Shown here: in pieces, positions 42,850 through 58,633 of the stretch
Layout: each line of letters begins with the position of its first letter
How positions within the stretch are numbered: the stretch's first letter is position 1
Source of the DNA: Romanomermis culicivorax
Taxonomy: Eukaryota; Nematoda; Enoplea; Mermithida; Mermithidae
Length of the DNA: 64,000 nucleotides
Assembly: GCA_963922205.1 (NCBI GenBank)
Contig: CAWUHX010000281.1
Coordinates: 310,001-374,000 of the forward strand
Direction of reading: 5' to 3'
Notes under the pieces: model-generated
The model's database searches: none
Told to the model about the DNA's origin: nothing
Seen by the model: only the letters and a program-made list of their open reading frames with translations
Translations under genes and position numbers: made by a program

Positions 42850-43205
42850 TTTTTTAATTTTTGCTGGTACACCTACCCATTTTCCTGTAGCTGGAAAGGC
42901 AGGCTTTACAGGACTATATGGTCATATAAGTGCCCACCTCATATGACAGTGCTCTCCGGGTGCCTTTTATGGCCTAGTGGAGGCCACATTCCATAGGCTG
43001 GCATCTGTCTGACAAGCATGACTTTTTGGGCTACCTAACTCTTAGTGGAATTTCCTTATTCGCCACACTATTGTGAACATGCTAACTGGGCTGAGTAGAC
43101 CCCAGCAAGCAGCGTTCCAAGCTCGCCTACACAATTTATCTACCCCAAAAGGATGAAAGGCTGTGTCTGCCCGAGCCAGCTACAAGAAATTCGATTTCGG
43201 GTTAT
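42850..43205 (+). repeat. Dispersed repeat family G, copy 2
   Basis: Matches 11285-11660 throughout (AGGCTTTACAGGACTATA, GCCTAGTGGAGGCCACATTCC, AACTGGGCTGAGTAGACC). Confidence 0.7.
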
Positions 43206-43424
43206 GATCTGCTCATTGTGGTCGTTGACAATGAAATAATAGAACTACTGCTTGTTTCATGAAGGCGATACTTCTTAATTATATGTTGTGTGCAGGAGAA
43301 TCTGAACTCAATTTCCCTAAGCTAGATTACTTTGGGAAATTGGTCTGCATAAAAAATTATGTGCAAACCTTCTAATATTAGTGGGACATTTCACGCTCTG
43401 CCAATCTATCAAGAGTACACTTAT
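43206..43424. other. Spacer
   Basis: Nothing seen. Confidence 0.3.
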
Positions 43425-43560
43425 TGGAAAAACAGGACCCCCATGTATTTGTTGAAGAGCTTCCTGGGTGGCGCCAGAGCTGTCCCACCACTGGCCAATG
43501 TCAGGGTAGGTGTGACCATTCCGACCAGGGCTCAGCAAAAATGGCCGGATTCGGACCCAT
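43425..43560 (-). repeat. Dispersed repeat family F, copy 4 (reverse)
   Basis: In reverse it reads GCTGAGCCCTGGTCGGAATGGTCACA, GGTGGGACAGCTCTGGCGCC and CCAGGAAGCTCTTCAAC, the same order as copies 1-3. Confidence 0.6.
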
Positions 43561-43919
43561 GGGTTGCTATGGCTGAAATAATGTATGTTACCATACAACA
43601 TGTTTATGACCATAATGGTATTCATGATCCTGTGGTACTCATAAACGCCATATTTATTGGGCTATTGTATGCAGGAGACTTCCTGGAATAAATCAATCAG
43701 TCATGCTCATGAATGTAGTGTGTAACGGGAATAGTGTGTTCATTCCTGTGAACACTGGTAACCAAATACATCTAGCTATACAGGTCTTACAACTTTGTGT
43801 ATGGAATTTCCAAGTTTTATTCCCAGTGTAGTGCATGACACACATTGCAACACAGTTTGACCCATTTGCACAAAAAAGCTACATTATGGACTTGAATCTG
43901 AATTTTTCACATACAGGGT

Positions 43920-44015
43920 AGATGCACTATCAACTGCACTAACTGAGCTGCACAGCTGGTTTGGAAATTGTGGTTGTACTCGTAGTGGTTGTGGTGAGTG
44001 ATTAAGAAATTAAAA
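43920..44015 (-). repeat. tRNA-derived SINE, minus-strand copy
   Basis: In reverse: TCACTCACCACAACCACTAC, ACAACCACAATTTCCAAACC, then GCTCAGTTAGTGCAGTTGATAG (A-box side) and GATTCAAGTCC (B-box). It abuts the solo LTR that begins at 44022. Confidence 0.65.
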
Positions 44016-44021
44016 TTATAG

Positions 44022-44890
44022 TGTAACGTACCTGCTAAAGCAGTACTGTAAATATGTAGCATACTGTATGTGATAGATATTTATTAAATATTATTTCATT
44101 TTCACATTTTATCGTCTCAAGGGTGTCTGGGATTCACACCCAAACATTCCTATAAAATTATGTGAAGTACTTTATTTTGATCCGTTCACACCCCAGTAGC
44201 CCAATTAAGATGCTCCAATAAATTTGCACAAACGGCAGCTGGTCCCCTAGAACCTACACTAAACTACACATTCCACGGCTACCATAATCCGGCTTAAAAA
44301 TCGTAAACAACACCTGCACACAGTAAAATAAGTAGAAGCCCCGCCAGACAGTAGTCTCAAGTGCAACGGTAGTGACGGTCCCCACTACACAGAGAAACAG
44401 ATACAGGAAGCATGCACAGAAGTACAGAGGTGTGGCTAAGCTAACCGTAGGAAGCAAGCAAGACACGAAAAGCATGCTGTACTAGAGAAGCGTTAAAGGG
44501 CGTGACTAAATAAGCATGAATAGTAAAGCAGGAAGCGACGATTGGCGGAAGAAGATGGACAGAAGCACCACCTCCCGCGACACCCAGGGAGTGGCCAAAA
44601 ACGTCATATTTAAAGAGAAGCAAAGCATGATTTTTATTATTATTCGTAGTTTCCAGTTTTTCGTTTTCCGCGCTCATTCATTTATATTTGCAAGCAGCCA
44701 TTTTCGAAAGCAGTTAAACCGAGTCGTATATTTATTTGCAAGCGAACGCGCCGTTCAATTTTGTGTGGTCGACGTTCAAGCGACCGTCGACCACCCGTTG
44801 TATTATTGTAGCTACCACACCCCACGCCCTTTGTCCGCCGTAACGTCCAATTGGTTAAAGTAAAGTGCTTCACAAAATCTGGTCATTACA
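44022..44890 (+). mobile_element. Solo LTR of the gag-env-pol element family
   Basis: Starts TGTAACGTACCTGCTAAAGC and ends GGTCATTACA, aligning end to end with the 901-bp LTRs but in the opposite orientation and with considerably more divergence. ATAG before 44022 and ATAG after 44890 form a 4-bp target duplication, so this is a real solo LTR left by recombination and not a fragment. Confidence 0.9.
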
Positions 44891-47800
44891 ATAGTAGTAG
44901 CATATAACTCTGAATTGAACCCGAGTTTGAATGTTCAAATGCAGTGCAAGCTCTTATTTACAGCCTATAAATATTCAAAGAAGAGACACACAAATATCAT
45001 GATAAAAGTTCAGTGAATAATAGCACAATCTGTTACAAGTTAGTTTTTGTACGTGAAGTTGTATCTATGTATGCGAGCATTCATCAATGACATTCATCAG
45101 CCAAATGCTGCAAGGAATGAAATTGTATTTTTTAGCCATCAAATAAGTAAATACTATTACATTTAAAAACATTTCGATTCTTTCCTAAATGTGTCCAAAA
45201 ATTAATGCATATGAATTTGCTACGAGATGAACCACTTAATTTTGAGGTCAGGTTCAGTTCCATCTGGTAGTGCTTTGGCTCTGATTGACAAATTGCATCA
45301 GCGTGATTCCAGTATATAAGTTCTGTAAATCTTGGGAGAAGGCCAACCTGAACTTCTAATGATCATAGTAGTGCAGAGCCTATAAAAGCCCATCTCCACT
45401 TTTGAGCCCATGCTATACTTCACCTGGGGTCGGCCCATGCGGGTTGCAAAATTTTTCTAGCCCTACCTCTGCTGGTGTTGTCTGGCAAGTGGTAGGTTAA
45501 AATTAAATTTTCTTTTCTAAAACTACTAACTTTTCGTGAATGTTATTTTTTATCATTTTGATCATTTCAGTTTTTTGTGAATGTTTTGATGCAAAAATTG
45601 GGAATTTTTGAGTCTCTTTCTGGAAATGTCCGAAAAACAAAAAAAAAACTTTTTGATACAAAAAATTTTGTTTTGGTCGAAATCCTCCCAATTACAGTAA
45701 AAATCAAGTCTAGAAATTCTGTCAGCTAGCACGTATGCAGAAAATTTTAAATTTGCTAAAAATTTTAAAAATGAGTAATTTTGGAAAGGTAAACTCATGG
45801 AACCTGGATTTACAAATTTTTTTTACAACTTTGAAAATTTTTACAGAAATTTTACAATATTTGTGTGTAAAACTGTAAAAGCCCAAAACCTTTGAACTTC
45901 ATATCAAGAGTAAGTTTTATATTATATATATTATATTACTATAATTTTTTTATTGCATTATTATAATTTTTTCATTTTATAACTTTATATTATCAGTAGA
46001 GTTTTTATGAGTAAACCTGTAAAACCATTAGGTTTTGAGTATAAAAAACTAAAGGATTTTATGGTTTTATGGTTTCATGCACAAACATATGTAAAACTTC
46101 TATAAATTTTTTAAAAACTATCAAGGAATGTGAAATTTTCTTTTCTCTATCTCTTTATTTGCCAACATTGTATCTTCTTACAAACATCTGTCAACTTCAT
46201 CTCATTTTTCATGATGAGCCCGGTAGGGTTAACTCGCCATACTTTGTACAGCAAGGAGCAACTTGGCACATTAAAGCTCCAAGCATACATTCTACAATTA
46301 AGTGGAATTTCACATTTTGAATTTCACATTCCTACACTTTTTATGAATTTCAATCGAATTTCATCATGCACAGCCATAGTTTCTACACCTCATGCATCCT
46401 ACATCCAATTTATTATAAGCAGACCTTGAAGTCTCAATTCTAAAACGATCAATAAGCCTCCCTTTTACAGTCTGTATTCATATTGAAAATCAAAGGAGCT
46501 TTTGCCCTTTTGCTCTATGTGAGGTTTCTATCCTCATTGAGCTCACCCTAAGATGCCAGGTCAAAGGAGCAGCAAGATACATGAAAAACCTGCCACTATT
46601 GGGTATTATTGAAGGCTTCCTGTATGGCACTGGAACTGTCCCATCACTGGTCATTGTCAGACTACTCTTCCTCCAAGTGCGTATTTTGTGGGAAAAGTTT
46701 ATGAATAGGAAAAAAATTTTTGGCCTCAATCTTGAAAAAGTTTTTGCAAGTTCAAAGTTTTGGCGAACTTAAGCAGGTTAAAATCTTAAAATTTCCCTGT
46801 GCTTTGGACAGATAATGAATTTTTCCAGTTTATTTTTCGGTTTTTCCACATATTGGTTTACTGGTTATGGCCTCTAATTACTGGTTTGTGAATCAGGTTT
46901 GATTTCAGGTGTGACCAGAATTTTTCTACAGCCGGCCTGTAAAGACACATCCTTACATCCGTACAGAGTAAGTGGACAATGTTGGCAATCTTTGGATGCT
47001 TTCTGCCTTTCATATAAGAGTACAATCAAGGATATTGTCATAGTTGAAAAAATGATTATGCAATAATGGAATAGAACGTATATTGAGCGCAAAAGAAGAT
47101 GATTGGGAAATACAAGGAGTGTTTTATGGTAACTGCTATGACGTTTTGAAACAGTTGACTGAATCAAGGAGGGCAAAACATCATGAATCCAAGGATCTTC
47201 CTTTGATTGCTAAAAGTTTTTGAATGCTGAAACTGATGATACAAATGGCCCCTTTTTCACAAACCCCTGTGCATAAAAAGTCCCATGTAAAAGTAAAAAG
47301 CCCATAAAAAGTCCAAAAAGTCCCATAAAAAGACGACCATGCCTGCACAACTAACACAACAATGACTATATTATAACATAATCCCTCAGTGTAATCTTCA
47401 GTGCTGTGAACATCCTAGAAGTTTTTTTCGCCAACAAATTTCAATTTGTGAATCTCTTTGTGAGTCAGAGCCATTTACACTGTACCTATTATACTTTAAT
47501 GTTTTAATTCACTTAGATCTTACATGAGCCTTATATCACATTGACTTAATGTTATATATATTTTTCCCTCATGTTGTTATTCTAGACAGAAAAAATCTGT
47601 GGTATTTTTTGAGGATCCCTCTTTGAACAGAAATGGTTTTGCATGGGTCGGATTATAAAACCAGAGTGTGATAAAGCTCCTAGTGCAAAAATGAGTTCAC
47701 AGTTCATAACTTTATTAGAAAATAATAACTCAAATGGTCAACTGTGCCAATGCCTGCCTAATCAACGCTTTGTCTATGTCGACAGTGGTATAATGAGTTG

Positions 47801-48295
47801 AGTTGGAGCAAAGCATTCAGTATTAATGCCAACTGCGACCACTTAATGACAGGTCTTTCAACAGTAGAAGTAATCACAGTAATTGAGTGGAGGATGAGAC
47901 CCAACCATTAATTTTTAAATGATCCATGCAGTTAGCTGCCTGTCAAACTTTTACTCATGATTATGGAAGGCTTGTTGAGTGTACTAAATTAATTTTTTAT
48001 GATGCAGAGACATCGACAATCAGTTTTTTCAACCTTTTAGAGAGTATCAAAATTAACTTCTTGATGTCTTGTTGCACTGTCTCTGTCGACCTTCTCAATG
48101 CTGCATCAATGAATTCAAAAAGAATAGAGTATAGCAGCTTGTTTCATTCCATTTTTCAGGGGAAGTCTGTTTCAAATGACTGCTGCAAAACCAACTACTG
48201 TACAACTCTGAAATCTAATTGATCTCGAATTCACACAATTTCAGGTTGCAGTTGAACTATTCAAGAACAATGAGAGCCAAAAAACAAGGATTTCT
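44891..48295. other. Long AT-rich stretch without recognised genes
   Basis: The only identifiable pieces are a fragment of family F at about 46595-46680 (GGGTATTATTGAAGGCTTCC ... GGAACTGTCCCATCACTGGTCATTGTCAG, reverse sense) and a short run of (AAAAGTCCCAT) at 47270-47335. Frames up to 100 codons occur on both strands without domains. Confidence 0.35.
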
Positions 48296-48296
48296 T

Positions 48297-49423
48297 GTTG
48301 TGTGTGTCAGTACCTTTATCCTCCACTGACGGCCCACACATACAAGTAGGAGGTATACCTTATGCTGTCCAACATGCCTAATTCATTCATATACAATACA
48401 ACATTAAATAAAGATGAAATGAAGATGATAAGAAACAAATGAAAGTTGGCCAAAGGCCCAGCTATTTATACACAAAAAACAATATGACCTAGTCCATGTC
48501 AGAGGGTCAATTCCTCTGACCTTTTTGATCCTCTAATTATTATACTTTCATTCCCTAGAGTTTCTTTGTTGTTAAAGTGTTTTCAATTATTATTAAGTAA
48601 ACAAACTGATAAAACGGTTTGTGTCACACATTTTTGGCCCTTAAAACAAATAAATGGATAGCGCGAAAGTTTTGCATACAACATGCAAGTTGATGTTAGG
48701 CACGCCGCCGTGCAGTTTGGTCATTGTGGAAAAATTATTATTATTGAAACGTATTTTTTCGTTTACGCTCTTATCGTCCTGTCTTCTTGGCTGGACGTTT
48801 GTTGATATACGCGGTGACTAGGAAAGGAGCGCGGGCGTCCTCGCCAACTACGATTATCTTGTATTGTCGTTTTTACGTTGCATGGGTTTTACGTTTGAGA
48901 GCCGACGCCGCCTGAGGATTTACGACGCCCCCCTTTTGATCAAGAGGCTCAGTGAGTTGTTGTTTGGAGACGTCAGGCAGATCTGTCTCCCCTCTTGAGG
49001 AGTTTCAGCTTAGGCCGCCTGTTGAGATATCCTAAAGCCCCTGTGGCTCTGTGTGCAGGGGCGAAGAAAGGGATCTGCAAGGCAGGGAGTAGTTAGGCGG
49101 CAGTGTTCTCGTGTTTGGCAATTGCGTACTCGTTTTCTATTGACCCTCACTGTGGTATTTCATTGCACTTTTCGTTTTGCTCATAATAAACATCTTAGTA
49201 CATCCAGTCTCAGCTAGGTACAGTAGGAGCATAGTCAGTACCGGGTTAGCATCAGGGGCCATACCAGATTGGATCTCCCAAGAACCGCAGCTAGGTAGCC
49301 GAGGGCATAGGAGCACTCAATACAACATCCATGGTAAACGAAAAAAATACACAAAAATGTGGGAATAATTCACATGTCCCAAGAAATACATGCATGTAGC
49401 ATGATGTGCAGATCCGAACACAA
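48297..49423 (+). repeat. Dispersed repeat family D, copy 2, split by an LTR insertion
   Basis: The head (48297-48496: TGTTGTGTGTGTCAGTACC ... GGCCAAAGGCCCAGCTATTTATAC) and the tail (49332-49423: AAAAATGTGGGAATAATTCACATG ... CGAACACA) are continuous in the copy at 14887-15168. They are separated here by the family E solo LTR. Confidence 0.65.
48497..49327 (+). mobile_element. Solo LTR, family E (831 bp), nested in family D
   Basis: Starts TGTCAGAGGGTCAATTCC and ends ATACAACA (TG...CA). TCCA precedes 48497 and TCCA follows 49327, a 4-bp target duplication; the flanks rejoin to family D. AATAAA at 49185-49190 fits an LTR polyadenylation signal in plus orientation. It is GC-richer than its surroundings (48700-49100). 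A diverged relative lies at 22084-22769. No full-length element of this family is in the window. Confidence 0.75.
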
Positions 49424-49737
49424 CTTTTCTACTCAGGAACCACCAACTCTAATAAAAGTAAAGTAAATTTAATTGAATGAAAGATAACCTCCTTTGAACT
49501 TCAGGATAACAGCATTTGCACATGCTCCAGATATCAGAGACATCAATTCACAGTATAATAATTTTGTGAATGGACAAAAAAAACTTTAAGCTATCCTTCT
49601 TAATTTTCAATATAGTAATAATAGATCCAATCGACATTTGTCAATGCATCCATGCTGGAAAGAAAAAATATGTATCATTTAGGCTGATGCAACAATTTGG
49701 CAAATTACAAATAAATACTTGAGGAGGTGGAACAATG
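49424..49737. other. Spacer, no gene
   Basis: AT-rich, nothing recognised. Confidence 0.3.
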
Positions 49738-50795
49738 ATTGTGCACCACTATAGCCACCATCACACTAGAGCCCCTGTCTCACTATAGCCCCCATATTAC
49801 TACAACCACCATCTTACTATAGCTAATGTATCAGAATAGCCACCAAAATCTCACTAGAGCCACCAGGACGCATAATAATGATATTGCTACAGCCACTAGT
49901 GTCGCATATTTAAAGGTACCATTACAGCTAATGTCTCAATACAGCCACTAGGGACAACCTGTAAAATGCAGTTTCATAAACAACTTGTACGTGATACATG
50001 TATTGGCATTACATAATGGGCTTTTAAGTAGGAGTATAGGGCAGTGACTACAGATGCAACACATTTCATGCCATTTAAAAATTATTATTGTTGCATGGGT
50101 GAGAGCCTCGTCACCTCATTTGCATAAGCTTTGTGCTAAAAAAGAGGATGCCATGTTAGATGCTAAGCATTGAATAAAAACTTAAAAGACTTCAATATTT
50201 TGTACAAGCATTACAAAGACCAAAATGGATTTTGGTGCAGCTGTTTTTGTATTAACTCAGTTCATGGAACCAAAACTGATAGTTTGTTCCACTAATGATG
50301 ATGGTGACTTGCACTATTTGTTTTGCCGAAAATCTCAAAAACAACTTAGTGATAATTCTTTGAGTGAATATTAACTAAGGTGTCACAAAAGAAAGATACA
50401 AAAATGTTCACCGTGCTATAATAAATGACTAATATAATGATCAAATCATTGTTTGATGGTGGATTAATATTTGATGGGTTAACAGTTATTTTTGCAAAAA
50501 TAAACGGATAATTAGAACATATGACACAAAATAATTATTGTGCAGAAAAACAAGTAATTTTCTGCATTATCTGTTGAGTGGGTCTTCTGAGACTTTGGCT
50601 ATAGTGATACTTTTGGTATGTGACATAGGTGGCTGTAGCGAGATCATTATTATGTGTCCTGGTGGCTCTAGTGAGATTTTGGTGGCTATTCTGATACATT
50701 AGCTATAGTGAGATGGTGGCTGTGGTGATATAATGGCTATAGTGATATAGTGGCTATAGTGTGATCGTGGCTATAGTGAGATGGGCCCAGAACAA
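49738..50795. repeat. Foldback element 2: arms of degenerate CTATAGCCACC repeats
   Basis: The left arm (49745-49960) has about ten variants of a 17-22 bp unit such as TCACTATAGCCACCATC. The right arm (50580-50790) has the reverse complement (GGCTATAGTGAGATGGTG). A stretch of about 65 bases, including AATGTATCAGAATAGCCACC and AAAATCTCACTAGAGCCACC, is nearly identical between the arms in inverted order, which shows a true inverted duplication. The loop (49961-50579) is AT-rich and non-coding. Confidence 0.8.
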
Positions 50796-51299
50796 CAAAG
50801 CACTGTTCAAGTGTCGGATGAGTTGCCCATTTCAGTCTACACTTATCTGGAAATTCCCACACTGGGAGCAATGTTTTGTAATTTCTCATAGTTTTCATAT
50901 GATAATAAGTATAGTCAGTGTAAACATGATGATAAGCTTCCATGACTGAAATACTGTAGAAAGCTGTTACTGTATTTCTCACACATAGCCATGCAACAGA
51001 TTCTACTACACAATATGTATGCCCATGTATTGAAAAAAACGCATGGAAAATCAGCCTGTTCTGATACTACCTATATCAGAAGAATTTAAGAATTGATGAA
51101 TTAAAGGATTCAGAGAAAGTTATATTGCAGTAAATTCAAATGACTGTACTACAGTCACCTTTGATTTTTATTGATTTGGAAAATTTCACATTCTTTCTTT
51201 TTTAGATTAAAATTTTTCAGCGAACAGGTTTTCAAGATGAATATTTCTAGAATGTATGATATGATTTGTTTGATTAGCAAGAAAAAGTACATGACAAAG
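50796..51299. other. Spacer, no gene
   Basis: Nothing recognised. Confidence 0.3.
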
Positions 51300-51450
51300 A
51301 AAAAGAAAATGAAAGAAAGCAAAGACAAAAGATGAATATGTAAAAACATAAATAAACATAAACATTCACAACCAGTACAGAAAATGGGAGAAAAAAGGAA
51401 TAAACACAGAGCAAACTGTGAGATAGAGAAGGAAAATACGGATGAAGTGT
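51300..51450 (+). repeat. Purine-rich block shared with foldback element 1
   Basis: GAAAGCAAAGACAAAAGATGAA, CATTCACAACCAGTACA and GAGAAGGAAAATACGGATGAAGTGTTA align with 8500-8625 in foldback element 1 in the same orientation. In both places the block lies immediately left of a short-repeat array. Confidence 0.65.
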
Positions 51451-51689
51451 TATTCAATTCTGGTGCACCGACAATTGAGCGCCGACAATTGAGCGTCGAC
51501 AACTGAGCGCCGGACAATTGAGCGCCTTGACAACTGAGCGCCGTGACAACTGAGCGCGAGACATTTGTGCGCCGACAACTGAGCGTCAGACATTTGAGCG
51601 CCGACAACTGAGCGTCAGACATTTGAGCGCCGAAAACTGAGCACCAACTATTTAATGCATTATAATTGAGCGTTTTTTCATTTACTGAG

Positions 51690-52107
51690 GCCTAAGCCTA
51701 AGCCTAAGCCTAAGCCTAAGCCTAAGCCTAAGCCTAAGCCTAAGCTTAAGCCTAAGCCTAAGCCTAAGCCTAAGCGTAAGCCTAAGCCTAAGCCTAAGCC
51801 TATGCCTAAGCCTAAGCCTAAGCCTAAACATAAGCTTAAGCCTAAGCCTATGCCTAAGCCTGTGCCTAAGCCTAAGCCTAAGCCTAAGCCTAAGCCTAAG
51901 CCTAAGCCTAAGCCTAAGCCTAAGCCTAAGCCTAAGCCTAAGCCTAAGCCTAAGCCTAAGCCTAAGCCTAAGCCTAAGCCTAAGCCTAAGCCTAAGCCTA
52001 AGCCTAAGCCTAAGCCTAAGCCTAAGCCTAAGCCTAAGCCCTAAGCCTAAGCCTAAGCCTAAGCCTAAGCCTAAGCATAAACATAAGCCTAAGCCTAAGC
52101 CTAAGCC
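51690..52107 (-). repeat. Interstitial telomere tract, (CCTAAG)n on the plus strand
   Basis: About 70 hexamers, with the G-rich strand TTAGGC on the minus strand. The central part (about 51865-52037) is perfect; the edges contain variants such as CCTATG, CCTAAA and CCTGTG. TTAGGC is the canonical nematode telomere repeat. Confidence 0.97.
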
Positions 52108-53418
52108 ACGGCGCTCAGTTGTCTGGGGCTCAATTGTCTCGGCGCTCAGTTGTCTCGGCGCTCAGTTGTCATGGTGCTCAGTTGTCTGGCCCTCAGTTGT
52201 CCGCGCTCAATTGTCGGCGCTCAATTGTCCGGCGCTCAATTGTCGGGTCATGTCAGTTCTCAAACACTCATTTGAAAATGCATTCACTTGAGAAATTATT
52301 GCTCATGTGAGAATAGAACCGTTTGAGCCACTAGCAGAAAATTACTTTTCTGATGCACTATGGAAGTGGATTTAAGCATAAAACATCTGGTGTACAGTAA
52401 TGGAAGCTTATTGCTGAACCCAGATAAGCCTTGAATCAAATTCCAAGGACTGTAAATTTAGCATCATGGTAATTGAAGCTTGTAGCTGCATGGTGCACAC
52501 AAATTTGGTAAAGGTATGGACTAGTTGGAAAAAGTGGACCTCAAGGAGGAAAACTGCATTCAAGCATTCTTGATTTTGACCATTCAGATATGCCAATGTT
52601 TTTTTCAGCTTGTTCATCAATGATATTGGATTTAATATTGTATTCAATAGTTATCTTAGCGATATCGAATGCTAAAACATGTAGAATTCTGGTTAGAGGA
52701 GTATCTCAAATTTTCGATGCCATATATCAGCCTGAACCCTGAGGGAAGTCATGTTGTTCCGGAACCCCCTTCGAATGTAACTTCCATTTTTCATAGCAGG
52801 TTTGCACATTCCGTTGAAGGACAGTCACACATTACCAGTTCTATGCGAACTATTATTACAGAGAAATCCATAGAAATGTGAATTTAAACTCATTTTCTGT
52901 TGTTTGATGCATGTAGTATTTCTGGGAAGATAATTGGGGCATTATGTGGAAAATCTCCTGATGAATAGGTTTGTACAACTTCTGGTTGGCAACTCATTGT
53001 GGGAAACTAGTCATCCAAAGTTCTGCATATGCAAAGATACAAATGCAAATGCATTCTTTTGTTCTGGATTAACCAATGCTTGAAGAATGAAATTATAATA
53101 ATCAATGAAACCTTCCAAAAAAAGATCATCTGTCAGCACGTGACCTGACAATTGAGCGCCGGACAATTGAGCGCCGACAATTGAGTGCCGACAACTGAGC
53201 GCCAGACAACTGAGTGCCGTGACAACTGAGCACCGAGACAACTGAGCGCCGACAACTGAGCGCCGACAACTGAGCGCCAACAACTGACCGCCGACAACTG
53301 AGCGCTGACAACTGAGCGCCAGATAACTGAGCGCCGACAACTGAGCGCCAGATAACTGAGCGCCAACTATTTAATGTCAGATAAATAACCCAATCAGTTT
53401 GAAGTAACTATTTTGCAT

Positions 53419-53686
53419 TTAGGCTTAGGCTTAGGCTTAGGCTTAGGCTTAGGCTTAGGGGCTTAGGCTTAGGCTTAGGCTTAGGCTTAGGCTTAGGCTT
53501 AGGCTTAGGCTTAGGCTTAGGCTTAGGCTTAGGCTTAGGCTTAGGCTTAGGCTTAGGCTTAGGCTTAGGCTTAGGCTTAGGCTTAGGCTTAGGCTTAGGC
53601 TTAGGCTTAGGCTTAGGCTTAGGCTTAGGCTTAGGCTTAGGCTTAGGCTTAGGCTTAGGCTTAGGTAGGCTTAGGCTTAGGCTTAG
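53419..53686 (+). repeat. Interstitial telomere tract, (TTAGGC)n on the plus strand
   Basis: About 45 hexamers in the opposite direction to the tract at 51690, nearly perfect apart from two small indels (at about 53460 and 53665). Low divergence implies recent formation or maintenance. Confidence 0.97.
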
Positions 53687-54225
53687 TCATACGAATCAAA
53701 AATGACCATATTTGTTTGATTCATAATATTAGACGTATGGACATATATACATTACAGTAGATAATCATTACGGTAGATAATCACTGAAATGCAAGTATAC
53801 TGCAGCGCTCAGTAAATGAAAAAAACGCTCAATTATAATGCATTAAATAGTCTGCGCTCAGTTGTCGGCACTCAAATGTCTGGCGCTCAGTTGTTGGCGC
53901 TCAAATGTCTGGCGCTCAGTTGTCACGGCGCTCAATTGTCACGGCGCTCAGTTGTCTGGCACTCAGTTGTCGGCGCTCAATTGTCCGGCGCTCAGTTGTC
54001 GGCGCTCAGTTTTCGGCCCTCAGTTGTCATGGCGCTCAATTGTCCGGCGCTCAGTTATCGGCGCTCAATTGTCAGTGCTCAGTTGTCACGGCGCTCAATT
54101 GTCGGTGCACCCTGTCAGCAAGAATGGGATAGGATTCCCCAATACTAGCTTGGTTTGAAGTTTGACCCATTGGGAATGCCAGAACAAAGATTTGGATTTG
54201 TCTAAACATTTTTGGCTGTATCCAC

Positions 54226-58633
<4,408 letters not shown>

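Larger units (their letters stand above)
51464..54112. repeat. Foldback element 3: mirrored GACAACTGAGCGCC arrays enclosing telomere tracts
   Basis: Four short-repeat arrays alternate in direction: 51470-51650 (GACAACTGAGCGCC sense), 52110-52245 (reverse), 53148-53380 (sense) and 53855-54105 (reverse). A telomere-hexamer tract lies inside each sense/reverse pair. The right half is the inverted copy of the left: the outer edges both carry GGTGCACCGACAATTGAGCGC (one in reverse), and the block ATTTAATGCATTATAATTGAGCG next to the left tract reappears reversed at 53825-53850. The segment between the halves (52260-53140) is ordinary single-copy-like DNA. All protein-like frames here are array translations. 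Confidence 0.85.

Noticed and set aside
51802-52044. 80-codon Lys-Pro repeat protein frame
   Set aside because: It is the translation of the telomere hexamer array; an uninterrupted frame is automatic for a six-base repeat.
51690-53686. Ordinary telomere end-to-end chromosome fusion
   Set aside because: A fusion would give TTAGGC followed by CCTAAG on the plus strand; here the order is the reverse, with 1.3 kb between.
51464-54112. CRISPR-like array
   Set aside because: Repeats are short, degenerate and contiguous with no unique spacers, in eukaryotic DNA with telomere hexamers.
53011-54158. Several frames reading SALSCRRSVV or GAQLSALN repeats
   Set aside because: They translate the GACAACTGAGCGCC arrays in all registers on both strands; no start context or non-repeat domain.
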